Shown here: in pieces, positions 8,675-17,031 of the stretch
Layout: every line of letters begins with the position of its first letter
Position numbering within the stretch: the stretch's first letter is position 1
Program-made: the position numbers and the translations under genes
Notes under the pieces: model-generated
What the model was told of the DNA's origin: nothing
The model's input: only the letters and a program-made list of their open reading frames with translations
Database searches by the model: none
NCBI RefSeq assembly: GCF_000359745.1
Contig: NZ_AQHN01000013.1
Location: 62,001-126,000, forward strand
Source: Rhizobium freirei PRF 81
Lineage (GTDB): Bacteria > Pseudomonadota > Alphaproteobacteria > Rhizobiales > Rhizobiaceae
Direction: 5' to 3'
DNA length: 64,000 bases

Positions 8675-9751
8675 ATGCTTCAGGAATTTTCCGAAGAAAA
8701 TATCGAGCCGCTCGCAACGGGAGCCTGGATCCTGGGAACCGGAGGCGGTGGCAATCCCTATATTTCGACCCTCAATCTTCGCAGGCTCTATGCCGAAGGT
8801 CGTCGCGTACAGGTGATGGATCCGATGGCGCTCGATGATGACGACATGGTTGCCGTCGTCTCGAAGATGGGGGCGCCGCTGGTGGGACAGGAGCGTCTAA
8901 GTGATCCCGTGCATCTGGCGCGTGCGGTCGAGGTCATGGAAGACTACCTCGGCAAGCCGTTCCGCGCGATCATGAGCGTCGAGATTGGCGGCTCGAATGC
9001 GCTGTCCTCCTTCCTCGCTGCCGCGATGCTGGGCAGGCCGGTCGTCAACGCCGATGCGATGGGACGGGCCTATCCCGAGGCGCAGATGACCTCCTTCGCC
9101 ATCGGCAATCTGCCGATGTATCCGCTTTCCCTGGTCGACGTGCGCGACAACGAGGTCATCGTCACCAAGGCCGCGTCCTGGAAATGGATGGAGCGGATTT
9201 CGCGCAAGGTCTGCACGGAGGTCGGCTCGACTGCCGCCACTTGCAAGGCGCCGCGCACTGGCCGCGAGGTGAAGGATTGGGGCATTCACTACACGATCAC
9301 CAAGGCGACGGAACTCGGCCGTACCGTCATCGAGGCACGCGCTCGCCATGACGATCCGGTGAAGGCGGTTCTCAACCACGAGGGTGGCAAGCAATTGTTC
9401 CGTGGCAAGGTGATCGATGTGGCGCGAGAAACCACCGGCGGCTTCCTGCGCGGGCGAACCGTGATCGAAGGCATCGATGCCGACAAGGGCGCGCGCATGG
9501 AACTTGCCTTCCAGAACGAATGGGCCGTCGCTTTCCGCGACGGCGATCCAGTGGCGATGACGCCGGATCTTCTTTGCCTTCTCGACACGATTTCCGGCAG
9601 CGCCATCGGCACGGAATCCGTGCGTTACGGCCAACGTGTGACCGTCGTGGCCTTGCCCGCACCTGAGCTATTGACCTCGCCTGCGGGGATCGCTGCGGTC
9701 GGTCCTCGTGCCTTTGGCTATGACATTGATTTCAGATCGGTATTCGCATGA
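8675..9751 (+). CDS. DUF917 (S-methyl-thiohydantoin desulfurase-like) family protein, copy 2
   Basis: The 358-residue paralogue of the protein at 5734-6867 has the same landmarks: ILGTGGGGNPY (about residue 19), SVEIGGSNALSS, NADAMGRAYPEAQMTSFAIG, and GTESVRYGQRVTVVALP near the C-terminus. It lacks the roughly 15-residue N-terminal leader of copy 1. Sequence between motifs differs substantially, so this is not a recent duplication. Start ATG 8675 has AAGGTG seven bases upstream. The last four bases (ATGA) overlap the start of the second HyuA gene, so the pair order here (DUF917 then HyuA) is the reverse of copy 1. Confidence 0.85.
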   Translation: MLQEFSEENIEPLATGAWILGTGGGGNPYISTLNLRRLYAEGRRVQVMDPMALDDDDMVAVVSKMGAPLVGQERLSDPVHLARAVEVMEDYLGKPFRAIMSVEIGGSNALSSFLAAAMLGRPVVNADAMGRAYPEAQMTSFAIGNLPMYPLSLVDVRDNEVIVTKAASWKWMERISRKVCTEVGSTAATCKAPRTGREVKDWGIHYTITKATELGRTVIEARARHDDPVKAVLNHEGGKQLFRGKVIDVARETTGGFLRGRTVIEGIDADKGARMELAFQNEWAVAFRDGDPVAMTPDLLCLLDTISGSAIGTESVRYGQRVTVVALPAPELLTSPAGIAAVGPRAFGYDIDFRSVFA

Positions 9752-11286
9752 AACGCATCGGTATTGACGTTGGCGGCACCAATACGGATGCCGTTCTGAT
9801 CGACGGTGAGAAGATCATCGCTTCCATCAAGGTTCCGACGACGCAGGATGTGATGTCCGGCGTGAAAGCGGCCCTGAGCCATGTCGCCGGTCATGCCGGC
9901 GCATCCGGCCGGCCGATCGACGCCGTCATGATCGGCACCACGCATTTTACCAATGCTGTCGTCGAGAGGGCGCGGCTGGAAAGGGTGGCGGCGATCCGCA
10001 TCGCGCTGCCGACGGGCGCCTCCTTGCCGCCGATGTGCGATTGGCCTGGTGATTTGCGCGCGGCTGTCGACCCACTCATCTTCATGGTTCACGGCGGCCA
10101 TGAATATGACGGTAGCCCGCTCGTTCCCATGATCCCCAACGAGATCCGCGAAGCGGCCATGAAGATCCGCGATGCCGGCATCACATCTATCGCGATATCG
10201 GCGACCTTTTCGCCGCTGACGACGGAATGCGAGGTCAAGGCTGCCGAGATCGTCCGTTCGGTGATCCCCGATGCAAGGATCACGCTGTCGCACACGCTTG
10301 GACGGATCGGCCTGCTCGAGCGCGAAAATGTCGCGCTTCTCAATGCAGCACTGCAGTCGCTCGGCAGGACGACGGTACAGGCATTTTCGGATGCGCTGCG
10401 CGAAGCAGGCGTTACGGCCCCCTTCTATCTGACGCAGAATGACGGCACGGTCGCTCTGGCTGATGTCGCCGCGGCCAATCCGGTTCACAGCTTTGCATCC
10501 GGCCCGACGAATTCGATGCGGGGCGCAGCTTTCCTGACCGGCTTGAGCGACGCTATGGTCGTCGATGTCGGCGGCACGACATCGGATATCGGCTGCCTCG
10601 TCGGTGGCTTCCCGCGGGAGGCGAACAACATCGTCCATATCGGCGGCGTGCGCACGCTGTTCCGCATGCCCGATCTCCTGCCGATCGCGCTTGGCGGCGG
10701 AACGATCATCGATCCGGAAACAGGCAAGATCGGCCCGCGTTCGGTTGGCTATCGCATCCTGACGGAGGCACGCGTCTTCGGCGGCAACACGCTGACGACG
10801 TCGGACGTCGCCGTCGCCGCCGGTCTGATCGAGATGGGAGACAAGGATCGCGTTCGCGATCTCGACCCGGCCTTCGTGAAGGCGAGCCTAGAACGCATCC
10901 GCGACATGGTGACAGACAGCTTCGATCAGATGAAGACGTCGGCGGAGGATGTGCAACTGATCGCCGTCGGCGGTGGCGCCTTCCTGATCCCCGACAAGAT
11001 CGCGGGTGCTTCAGAGGTTCTTCGCGTCGAAAATGCCGGCGTGGCGAATGCGCTTGGCGCTGCGATGGCGCAGGTTTCGGGCGAAGTTGACCAGGTATTT
11101 TCCGGATTGAGCCGTGACGAGGCGATCGCCAAAGCGGAAGCCGAGGCGCAGGGTGCCGCCGTTGCCTCGGGCGCCAGCCGCGCTAGCCTGGAGACGCTCG
11201 AAGTCGAGGACATTCCGATCGCTTATCTGCCTGGCGGTGCACGCCGCGTAAGAGTAAGGGTCATCGGCGATATTGCCTTCAACTGA
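9748..11286 (+). CDS. Short hydantoinase/oxoprolinase-family ATPase (HyuA-like), copy 2
   Basis: The 512-residue paralogue of the HyuA-like protein at 4185-5741 has phosphate motif 1 DVGGTNTDAVLIDG, the shared MIGTTHFTNAVVER and FASGPTNSMRGAAFLTG stretches, phosphate motif 2 VVDVGGTTSDIG and the glycine-rich ALGGGT and AVGGGA segments. By eye roughly half the positions match copy 1, with conservation concentrated around the nucleotide site, while residues 90-200 are variable and could set substrate choice. The start codon overlaps the DUF917 stop (ATGA). The presumed reaction is ATP-dependent ring opening of a cyclic amide; this is family knowledge, not proven here. Confidence 0.87.
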   Translation: MKRIGIDVGGTNTDAVLIDGEKIIASIKVPTTQDVMSGVKAALSHVAGHAGASGRPIDAVMIGTTHFTNAVVERARLERVAAIRIALPTGASLPPMCDWPGDLRAAVDPLIFMVHGGHEYDGSPLVPMIPNEIREAAMKIRDAGITSIAISATFSPLTTECEVKAAEIVRSVIPDARITLSHTLGRIGLLERENVALLNAALQSLGRTTVQAFSDALREAGVTAPFYLTQNDGTVALADVAAANPVHSFASGPTNSMRGAAFLTGLSDAMVVDVGGTTSDIGCLVGGFPREANNIVHIGGVRTLFRMPDLLPIALGGGTIIDPETGKIGPRSVGYRILTEARVFGGNTLTTSDVAVAAGLIEMGDKDRVRDLDPAFVKASLERIRDMVTDSFDQMKTSAEDVQLIAVGGGAFLIPDKIAGASEVLRVENAGVANALGAAMAQVSGEVDQVFSGLSRDEAIAKAEAEAQGAAVASGASRASLETLEVEDIPIAYLPGGARRVRVRVIGDIAFN

Positions 11287-11374
11287 AATTGCGCGCCTGG
11301 CCAGGTTGGTCGGGCGTCGTTCGTGGGAGCGATGATTGGCAAATAGGTGTGCCGGCATCGGATCGGAGTGGGAA

Positions 11375-12319
11375 ATGACTAGAATTGCGCTCGCCATTCA
11401 TGGTGGTTGCGGTGTCATGCCGGAAGACAGCATGACGCCGGAGGAATGGGAGGGGGCTCGCCGCGACCTTGCTGCGGCCCTGCGTGCGGGCTATGCGCGG
11501 CTCAAAGCCAGCGATAGCGCTGTCGATGCGGTCGAGGCTGCAGTCGTGGTCATGGAGGATAGCCCGCATTTCAATGCCGGGCACGGCGCGGCGCTCAACG
11601 AGAACGGTGTGCACGAGCTCGATGCTTCGATCATGGATGGCGAGAGTTTGGAGGCGGGTGCCATCAGCGCGTCACGGGCGATCCGCAACCCGATCAAGGC
11701 CGCCCGCGCGCTGATGAAGGATGGCCGCGCCGTCTACATGACCGGCCCTGCAGCCGACCGTTTTGCCGAGGCCAAGGGTCTGCAGGTCGAGTCGCAGTCC
11801 TATTTCACCACGCAGAAGCGGGTCGATGCGCTGCGGGCGATGAAGCGCCATGCCGCCGCCGGCACGGAAGCGACGGAGAATGAAAAACACGGCACGGTCG
11901 GGGCGGTAGCGCTCGATGCGAACGGCCATCTCGCCGCCGCGACCTCGACGGGCGGCTACACCAACAAGCCTGACGGGCGCGTCGGCGACAGCCCGGTCAT
12001 TGGTGCGGGCACCTATGCGCGCGATGGCGTCTGTGCCGTTTCAGGAACGGGCAAGGGCGAGTTCTTCATCCGCTATGTCGTCGGGCACGAGGTGGCGTCT
12101 CGCATTGCCTATCTGCGGCAGGACATCGAGACGGCGACGGATACACTGATCAACCATGATCTGGCGCCTCATCAGATCGGTGCCGGGCTGGTCGCAGTGG
12201 ACGCTCAGGGTGTCGCCGTTGCGCCATACAATACGCCGGGGATGTTCCGCGGGTGGGTGACGCCCGAAGGCAAGGCTTTCGTTGCGACGCACGAGCAAGT
12301 CTACGAAGTCGAGCTCTAA
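11375..12319 (+). CDS. Isoaspartyl peptidase/L-asparaginase (Ntn-hydrolase, plant type)
   Basis: The 314-residue precursor belongs to the IaaA/EcAIII family. It starts IALAIHGGCGVM (usual form IHGGAG), contains FNAGHGAALNENGVHELDASIMDG, and has the autoprocessing and catalytic HGTVGAVALD with the nucleophile threonine at about residue 174, followed by ATSTGGYTNKPDGRVGDSPVIGAGTYA. Cleavage before that threonine gives alpha and beta subunits in the family. Such enzymes hydrolyse beta-aspartyl dipeptides and, more slowly, asparagine. ATG 11375 is chosen because GGAGTGGG lies just upstream. Placed last in the importer/HyuA/DUF917 operon, it may release aspartate from a ring-opened or isopeptide product (inference). 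Confidence 0.92.
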   Translation: MTRIALAIHGGCGVMPEDSMTPEEWEGARRDLAAALRAGYARLKASDSAVDAVEAAVVVMEDSPHFNAGHGAALNENGVHELDASIMDGESLEAGAISASRAIRNPIKAARALMKDGRAVYMTGPAADRFAEAKGLQVESQSYFTTQKRVDALRAMKRHAAAGTEATENEKHGTVGAVALDANGHLAAATSTGGYTNKPDGRVGDSPVIGAGTYARDGVCAVSGTGKGEFFIRYVVGHEVASRIAYLRQDIETATDTLINHDLAPHQIGAGLVAVDAQGVAVAPYNTPGMFRGWVTPEGKAFVATHEQVYEVEL

Positions 12320-12386
12320 CGAGAGGTTGACTGCGCAAGGATGCGCGGCTAGCACTGTGCTTCGGCCGTGGGAGGTGGCCGTGTCG

Positions 12387-12926
12387 CTATGCTTCGCGTG
12401 CAAGCGTATAGCGGCACTGAAGGATGGTCTCGCGGCGCGAGCGTGAGAGAAGCTCCCTGCTTTCAATTTGTGTGAAGCCCAAACTCGCCAGTATTCGACC
12501 CGATGCCGCATTGTCTGATGCGTGACCGGAGACGAGCCTCGATAGGCCCACTTCGGAGAAGACGAAGCCGATCATCGCCTGAGCAGCTTCAAAGCCGTAA
12601 CCCTTGCCCCAGACAGTTCTTTCCAGCCAATAGCCGAGGCTGCCTTCGCCGGCGCTAATGCCATCGACATCGACGATTCCGATCATTCGTCCCTCTCGTT
12701 CGATAGCGAAGCGATAGGCGGTTCCCTCGGCCCATTCCTGCTCGTGGCTGGCAAACCAGTTCTCCATATCCTTCTCATCGGCGGGATAGGTGGCGTTGGC
12801 CAGATTGCGCGTCACGTTCCAATCGCTCTGAATTTCCAGGGCTCTTTGCGCGTCGGCAACAGATGTCGGTCGCAGGCTGAGGCGGGCCGTCTTGATATGC
12901 GAGCGGGGGATGGATCTTGCGGTCAT
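12387..12926 (-). CDS. GNAT-family acetyltransferase (RimJ/RimL-like)
   Basis: The 179-residue N-acetyltransferase of the RimJ/RimL (Acetyltransf_3) type has the N-terminal strand TARLSLRPTSVADA, a central GIVDVDG, the GSLGYWLERTVWGKGYGFEAAQAMI acetyl-CoA binding region (the Q/RxxGxG/A equivalent is VWGKGYG) and the late SDNAASGRILASLGFTQI motif common to protein and small-molecule acetyltransferases. ATG 12926 has AAGGGCACC upstream and fits the family N-terminus better than the ATG at 12956. It converges on the isoaspartyl peptidase gene. The substrate is unknown. Confidence 0.85.
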   Translation of the reverse strand: MTARSIPRSHIKTARLSLRPTSVADAQRALEIQSDWNVTRNLANATYPADEKDMENWFASHEQEWAEGTAYRFAIEREGRMIGIVDVDGISAGEGSLGYWLERTVWGKGYGFEAAQAMIGFVFSEVGLSRLVSGHASDNAASGRILASLGFTQIESRELLSRSRRETILQCRYTLAREA

Positions 12927-13000
12927 GGTAAGGTGCCCTTGCAGATTGAGCATCAAATGCGAGATCGCGATTTAATTGCAACGCACTTTCCCGCAGCTGT

Positions 13001-14011
13001 TCAGTCCGGCTGAGGTGCTGCGGTCGTCTCGCCCTCGGCAAGCTCGCAGGCGAACAGGACCGGATCGTCGACACTCGGCACCGGTTTCTCGTTCAACAGG
13101 ACCGCTACGGCGGCAGCGGCGATCTTCTGGATCGGCTGCTTCACCGTGGTCAGCCGTGGTATCGTCATAGCGGAAAGCGGGATGCCGTCGAATCCGACGA
13201 TGGAAAGTGCCGCAGGGATCGGAATACCCAGATCATGCGCCGCCCGCATGCAGCCGATCGCCTGCTGGTCCGAACTTGCGAAAATCGCGGTCGGGCGCTC
13301 GTGGCGGGCACGCGCGAGAAGATAATTTCCGGCCGAGCGGCCGCTTTCATAGTCGAAACCGGCCTCGGCGATCAGCGGCGGCCCCGCCAATCGTCCGCCA
13401 TCGCCGGCCTGCTTCATTGCGTCGAGATAGCCCTCGAGGCGATCATTGGCGGGAACGGAATGCTGAGGGCCTGAAATGAAGCCGATTCGGCGATGGCCGA
13501 GCTTCAGAAGATAGTCGATGCCAAGCCGGACGCCGCTGCGATGATCCGAAGCGATACCGGAATATCCGGGCATAAGGCGGTCGACGACGACGATCGGCAG
13601 CCCTTTCGGCAGTTTCAGCGTATGGAAATCGTTGCTGGGAACGAGAATGATGCCGTCGACCTTCCGGCTGGTCAGTTGCCCGATCCGGTCCGCCTCCTTC
13701 GCAGCATGATCGAAGGAGGTCATGACGATGATGTTGTAACCGTGCTTTGCGGCTGCCTGCTCGGCAGATTGGACCAGTTCCGAGAAGAAGGGGTTGGTCA
13801 GATCCGGAATGACGATGCCTATGAGGCGGCTGACTTTGCTGCGCATGCTCCTTGCGGATGGGTCAGGCATGTAGCCGAGTTCTTTGATTATGCCGCTGAC
13901 ACGCGCTCTCACTTCCTGCGTGACAGAGGGATGGTCATTCAGGACTCGCGAAACGGTCCCGGTAGACACTCCGGCGAGCTTGGCGACGTCTCGAATCCCG
14001 ACCTTTGGCAT
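13001..14011 (-). CDS. LacI-family transcriptional regulator of the adjacent sugar importer
   Basis: The 336-residue regulator has an N-terminal LacI helix-turn-helix (IRDVAKLAGVSTGTVSRVLNDHPSVTQEVRARV, residues 6-38), a hinge helix region (PDPSARSMRSKVSRLIGIVIPDL) and a periplasmic-binding-protein-like effector domain with NPFFSELVQSAEQAAAKHGY, VDRLMPG, FASSDQQAIGCMRAA and SIVGFDGIPLSAMTIPRLTTV. It is divergent from a ribose-type importer, and two identical LacI-type operators lie in between (14168 and 14284), so it most likely represses that operon and itself. The inducer is presumably the imported sugar. Confidence 0.93.
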   Translation of the reverse strand: MPKVGIRDVAKLAGVSTGTVSRVLNDHPSVTQEVRARVSGIIKELGYMPDPSARSMRSKVSRLIGIVIPDLTNPFFSELVQSAEQAAAKHGYNIIVMTSFDHAAKEADRIGQLTSRKVDGIILVPSNDFHTLKLPKGLPIVVVDRLMPGYSGIASDHRSGVRLGIDYLLKLGHRRIGFISGPQHSVPANDRLEGYLDAMKQAGDGGRLAGPPLIAEAGFDYESGRSAGNYLLARARHERPTAIFASSDQQAIGCMRAAHDLGIPIPAALSIVGFDGIPLSAMTIPRLTTVKQPIQKIAAAAVAVLLNEKPVPSVDDPVLFACELAEGETTAAPQPD

Positions 14012-14167
14012 AATGGCAACGCATGTCCTTCATCTTCGTCTTCAGCCGCCGCAAAAGGCGTCTGAGCCGGGTTTGCAGATAGCGGTCTCTAGCGCCTTCA
14101 TCAAAGCGCCGCATCCTAAATTTGCCTGCCACCGCGCCCATGCAACGGAAACAGCAGCATGCTCTAT

Positions 14168-14179
14168 GGAAACGGTTCA
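14168..14179. promoter_or_regulatory. LacI-type operator O1
   Basis: GGAAACGGTTCA occurs here and again at 14284-14295, identical over 12 bases and 116 bp apart, in the 338-bp divergent region between the LacI gene and the sugar importer. The inner GAAACGGTTC is a near palindrome with a central CG, typical of LacI-family operators. Two sites on opposite ends of the region would allow looping repression. Confidence 0.65.
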
Positions 14180-14245
14180 GCGAACATACTGCAGCATATG
14201 GTAAAAATTGCAATCCATGCTGGTTTTAGGTCGATTTATGGCGCC

Positions 14246-14274
14246 TTGACAATTTTCGGAGGCATTGCTACCCA
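14246..14274 (+). promoter_or_regulatory. Candidate sigma-70 promoter of the sugar importer operon
   Basis: A perfect -35 hexamer TTGACA (14246-14251) is followed after 17 bases by TACCCA (14269-14274), a weak -10. Operator O2 lies directly downstream, where bound LacI protein would block initiation. Confidence 0.5.
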
Positions 14275-14283
14275 ATAGATGTT

Positions 14284-14295
14284 GGAAACGGTTCA
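14284..14295. promoter_or_regulatory. LacI-type operator O2
   Basis: This second copy of GGAAACGGTTCA is placed just after the candidate -10 element and about 55 bases before the start codon of the binding protein gene. The identity with O1 and the position support repression by the divergent LacI-family protein. Confidence 0.68.
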
Positions 14296-14349
14296 TTGTC
14301 GCCGACAACTCAGGTGGAGCTGAGCCCAGAGCCGTTCGGGAGGAAAGAA

Positions 14350-15336
14350 ATGTCCAATTCCACTAAGCATGAATCCGTCTTGTTCAATGCGCCGCGTCGC
14401 TCGGCGTTGAAGCTCGGCCTTGCCGGCACGTTGGTGCTGGCACTGTCCTGCGGCGTGTCGCCCGCCTTTGCTGCCGGCAAGCCCAAGGTCGGCCTGATCA
14501 TGAAATCCTTGTCCAATGAGTTCTTCAAGCAGATGAAGGCCGGCGCCGACAAATACGCTGCTGAAAACAAGGACAAGTTCGACTTCAAGGCCGTCGGCAT
14601 GAAGGACGAGCGTGATTTCGCCGCACAGGTCGACGCCGTCGAGAATTTCGTGACGCAGAAATACGACATCATCGTCGTCGCACCGGCCGATTCCAAGGCC
14701 ATGGCCACCCCGCTTGCAAAGGCCGTGAAGGCCGGCGTCAAGGTCATCAACATCGACGTGCCGCTCGACGCCGACGCAAAGAAGGCGGCCGGTATCGATC
14801 TTGCCTTCTTCGGGCCTGACAACAAGGAAGGCGCCAAGCTTGCCGGCGATGCGCTCGCCAAGGATCTGGGGCCAGGCGCAAAGGTCGTGATCCTCGAAGG
14901 CAATCCGGAAGCCGACAACGCCAAGGAGCGCAAGGAAGGCTTCGTGGACTCCATCAAGGGCGGCAAGCTCGAGCTTCTCGACAGCAAGACCGCGCATTGG
15001 GAGACGGAAGAAGCCAACACCGTCATGACGAATTTCCTGACGAAGTATAAGAATATTCAGGGTGTTATGGCTGCCAATGATTCCATGGCCCTCGGCGTGG
15101 TGAAGGCACTCGATGCGTCCGGACAGAGCGGCAAGATCAAGGTCGTCGGTTTCGACAACATTCCGCCGGTCAAGCCGCTGATCAAGGATGGCAAGATGCT
15201 CGCCACCGTCGAGCAGTACGGCGCGGAAATGGCTGTCATGGGCATCAAGTATGGCCTTCGCGAACTTGGCGGTGAGAAATTCAGCGGCTGGGTCAAGACC
15301 GACATCAAGCTCGTCACCACCAAGGACGTCAAATAG
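14350..15336 (+). CDS. Sugar ABC transporter substrate-binding protein (ribose/RbsB type)
   Basis: The 328-residue periplasmic binding protein of the Peripla_BP_4/RbsB type has a long signal peptide containing basic residues (PRRSALKLGLAGTLVLALSCGV) and cleavage near AFA-AGK. The mature part begins KVGLIMKSLSNEFFKQMKAGADKYA, typical of ribose/allose-like binders, and contains VVAPADSKAMATPLAKAVKAGVKVINIDVPLD, GNPEADNAKERKEGF, AANDSMALGVVKAL and VVGFDNIPPVKPLIKDGKMLATVEQ. ATG 14350 is preferred over upstream ATGs because GGAGGAAAG precedes it. It is first in the operon controlled by the divergent LacI-type repressor. A pentose or related sugar is likely; the exact sugar cannot be told. Confidence 0.93.
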   Translation: MSNSTKHESVLFNAPRRSALKLGLAGTLVLALSCGVSPAFAAGKPKVGLIMKSLSNEFFKQMKAGADKYAAENKDKFDFKAVGMKDERDFAAQVDAVENFVTQKYDIIVVAPADSKAMATPLAKAVKAGVKVINIDVPLDADAKKAAGIDLAFFGPDNKEGAKLAGDALAKDLGPGAKVVILEGNPEADNAKERKEGFVDSIKGGKLELLDSKTAHWETEEANTVMTNFLTKYKNIQGVMAANDSMALGVVKALDASGQSGKIKVVGFDNIPPVKPLIKDGKMLATVEQYGAEMAVMGIKYGLRELGGEKFSGWVKTDIKLVTTKDVK

Positions 15337-15366
15337 TCTACACTATCGGCTTTGAGACCAAGGGTG

Positions 15367-15387
15367 GCGCCGGTTTCCGACCGGCGC
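15367..15387 (+). other. Intercistronic stem-loop after the sugar-binding protein gene
   Basis: GCGCCGGT and ACCGGCGC form a perfect 8-bp stem around TTCCG, 31 bases after the stop codon and without a T run. Such hairpins after binding-protein genes commonly protect the upstream mRNA and lower expression of the membrane components. Confidence 0.6.
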
Positions 15388-15510
15388 ACTCCATTCGCCA
15401 CCGCTTTCTCTGCTCGTTGCTCCGGACAGGCCGTTTCCGAACCGCCCCGGTGCACCCAGCGCGGAAGGGTGACCATCTCCCATTCGAAATAGAACATGCA
15501 TGAGGTGGAC

Positions 15511-17031
15511 GTGTCAGGCACAGACGATGATTTCATCCTGAAACTGGACGGAATAGGCAAGCGCTTCCCGGGCGTCGTGGCGCTCAGGAATGTCTCCATG
15601 CAGATCGGCCGCGGCAAGGGGCATATTCTGCTTGGTGAGAACGGTGCTGGAAAGTCCACCCTGATCAATTTGCTCGGGGGTGTTTTCAGGCCGGACGATG
15701 GCCACATCCTGTTTGATGGCCAGCGTTACGATCCATCCTCGCCGCTGGAGGCGTTCAAGGCAGGCATTCGTGTCATCCATCAGGAACTGCATCCTCTTTC
15801 TAATCTTACGGTTGCCGAGAATCTGCTCTTCGAGCATCTCCCTCGCCGATACGGCTTGGTGAACTACAAGGAAATGAACAGCAGGGCGGCGGAGCTGCTG
15901 GCGGAAGTCGGCCTCGACGTGGCGCCGACGACACTGGCCAGCCGCTTGAGCGTCGCGCAGCTACAGCTGCTCGAGATCGCCAAGGCGCTCTGCTACGAAA
16001 GCAAACTTCTCGTTCTTGATGAGCCGACGGCGACCTTGACCTCCAAGGAAGTCGATCGCCTTTTCGAAATTTTGAGGCGGCTGAAAGCGCGTGGCGTCAC
16101 CACGCTCTACATCTCCCACAGGCTGGAAGAGATCTTCGAGGTCGGCGACGACGTGACCGTGCTGCGCGACGGCCAGCATGTCATCACGCGGCCGCTGGCA
16201 GGATTGGCGATTCCGCAGATCGTCGAGCTGATGGTCGGGCGGACGCTCTCTGATCACGGCGCCTTTCGCGGTGACAGCGTCGTGTCCGGGGAGGCGCTCG
16301 GGGTTTCCGGCCTGAAGGTCACGCGCAACAGCCCGGAGCTGTCCTTTTCCGTCGCCAAGGGCGAAATCGTCGGCATTGCCGGCCTGGTCGGCAGCGGCCG
16401 GACGGAAGCGGTCCGCGCCATTTTCGGCGCCGACACCAAGGCGGCCGGGGAAATTCGCATCGATGGTAAACGCGTCGAGATCGACTCGCCGAAGGATGCC
16501 GTTGCCGCCGGGCTGTGCCTGGCGACAGAAGACCGCAAGATGCAGGGCCTGATGCTCGACATGAGCTGCGCCGAAAACACCACGATAACCGATCTCGGCA
16601 AGGTCTCCCGCAACGGCCTGATTAGCCGAAATGCGGAGGACGATCACGCGCAGCGCCTCGTGCGGGAGCTGCGGATCAAAACGCCCTCCATTCATCAGAT
16701 CGTCAGGACGTTTTCCGGCGGTAACCAGCAAAAGGTGGTCATTGCCAAATGGCTGTTCCGCGGCCCGAAGGTATTGATTTTCGATGAGCCGACCCGCGGC
16801 ATCGACGTCGGGGCAAAGGCCGAGATCTACGATCTTCTGTGGAAATTCGCCGCCGAAGGGAAGGGCGTTCTGGTCGTCTCTTCGGACCTGCCTGAACTCA
16901 TCGGCATTTGCCACCGCATCATCGTTCTGTCGGACGGCAAGATCGCCGGAGAAATAGCTCGAGACCAATTCGAAGAGAGCAGGATCCTCTCACTCGCTTA
17001 CAAGGAGTACAGTCGTGTCCGGCAGCATTGA
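15511..17031 (+). CDS. Sugar ABC transporter double ATPase (RbsA type)
   Basis: The protein has about 506 residues and two nucleotide-binding domains in one chain. The first has GKRFPGVVALRNVSM, Walker A GENGAGKST, signature region LSVAQLQLLEIAKAL and Walker B LLVLDEPTATLT. The second has the degenerate Walker A GLVGSGRTE typical of RbsA/MglA, signature FSGGNQQKVVIAKWL and FDEPTRGIDVGAK. GTG 15511 is preferred because GAGGTGG sits directly before it; ATG 15496 in the same frame lacks a good ribosome binding site. The gene overlaps the permease gene by 17 bases. Confidence 0.93.
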   Translation: MSGTDDDFILKLDGIGKRFPGVVALRNVSMQIGRGKGHILLGENGAGKSTLINLLGGVFRPDDGHILFDGQRYDPSSPLEAFKAGIRVIHQELHPLSNLTVAENLLFEHLPRRYGLVNYKEMNSRAAELLAEVGLDVAPTTLASRLSVAQLQLLEIAKALCYESKLLVLDEPTATLTSKEVDRLFEILRRLKARGVTTLYISHRLEEIFEVGDDVTVLRDGQHVITRPLAGLAIPQIVELMVGRTLSDHGAFRGDSVVSGEALGVSGLKVTRNSPELSFSVAKGEIVGIAGLVGSGRTEAVRAIFGADTKAAGEIRIDGKRVEIDSPKDAVAAGLCLATEDRKMQGLMLDMSCAENTTITDLGKVSRNGLISRNAEDDHAQRLVRELRIKTPSIHQIVRTFSGGNQQKVVIAKWLFRGPKVLIFDEPTRGIDVGAKAEIYDLLWKFAAEGKGVLVVSSDLPELIGICHRIIVLSDGKIAGEIARDQFEESRILSLAYKEYSRVRQH

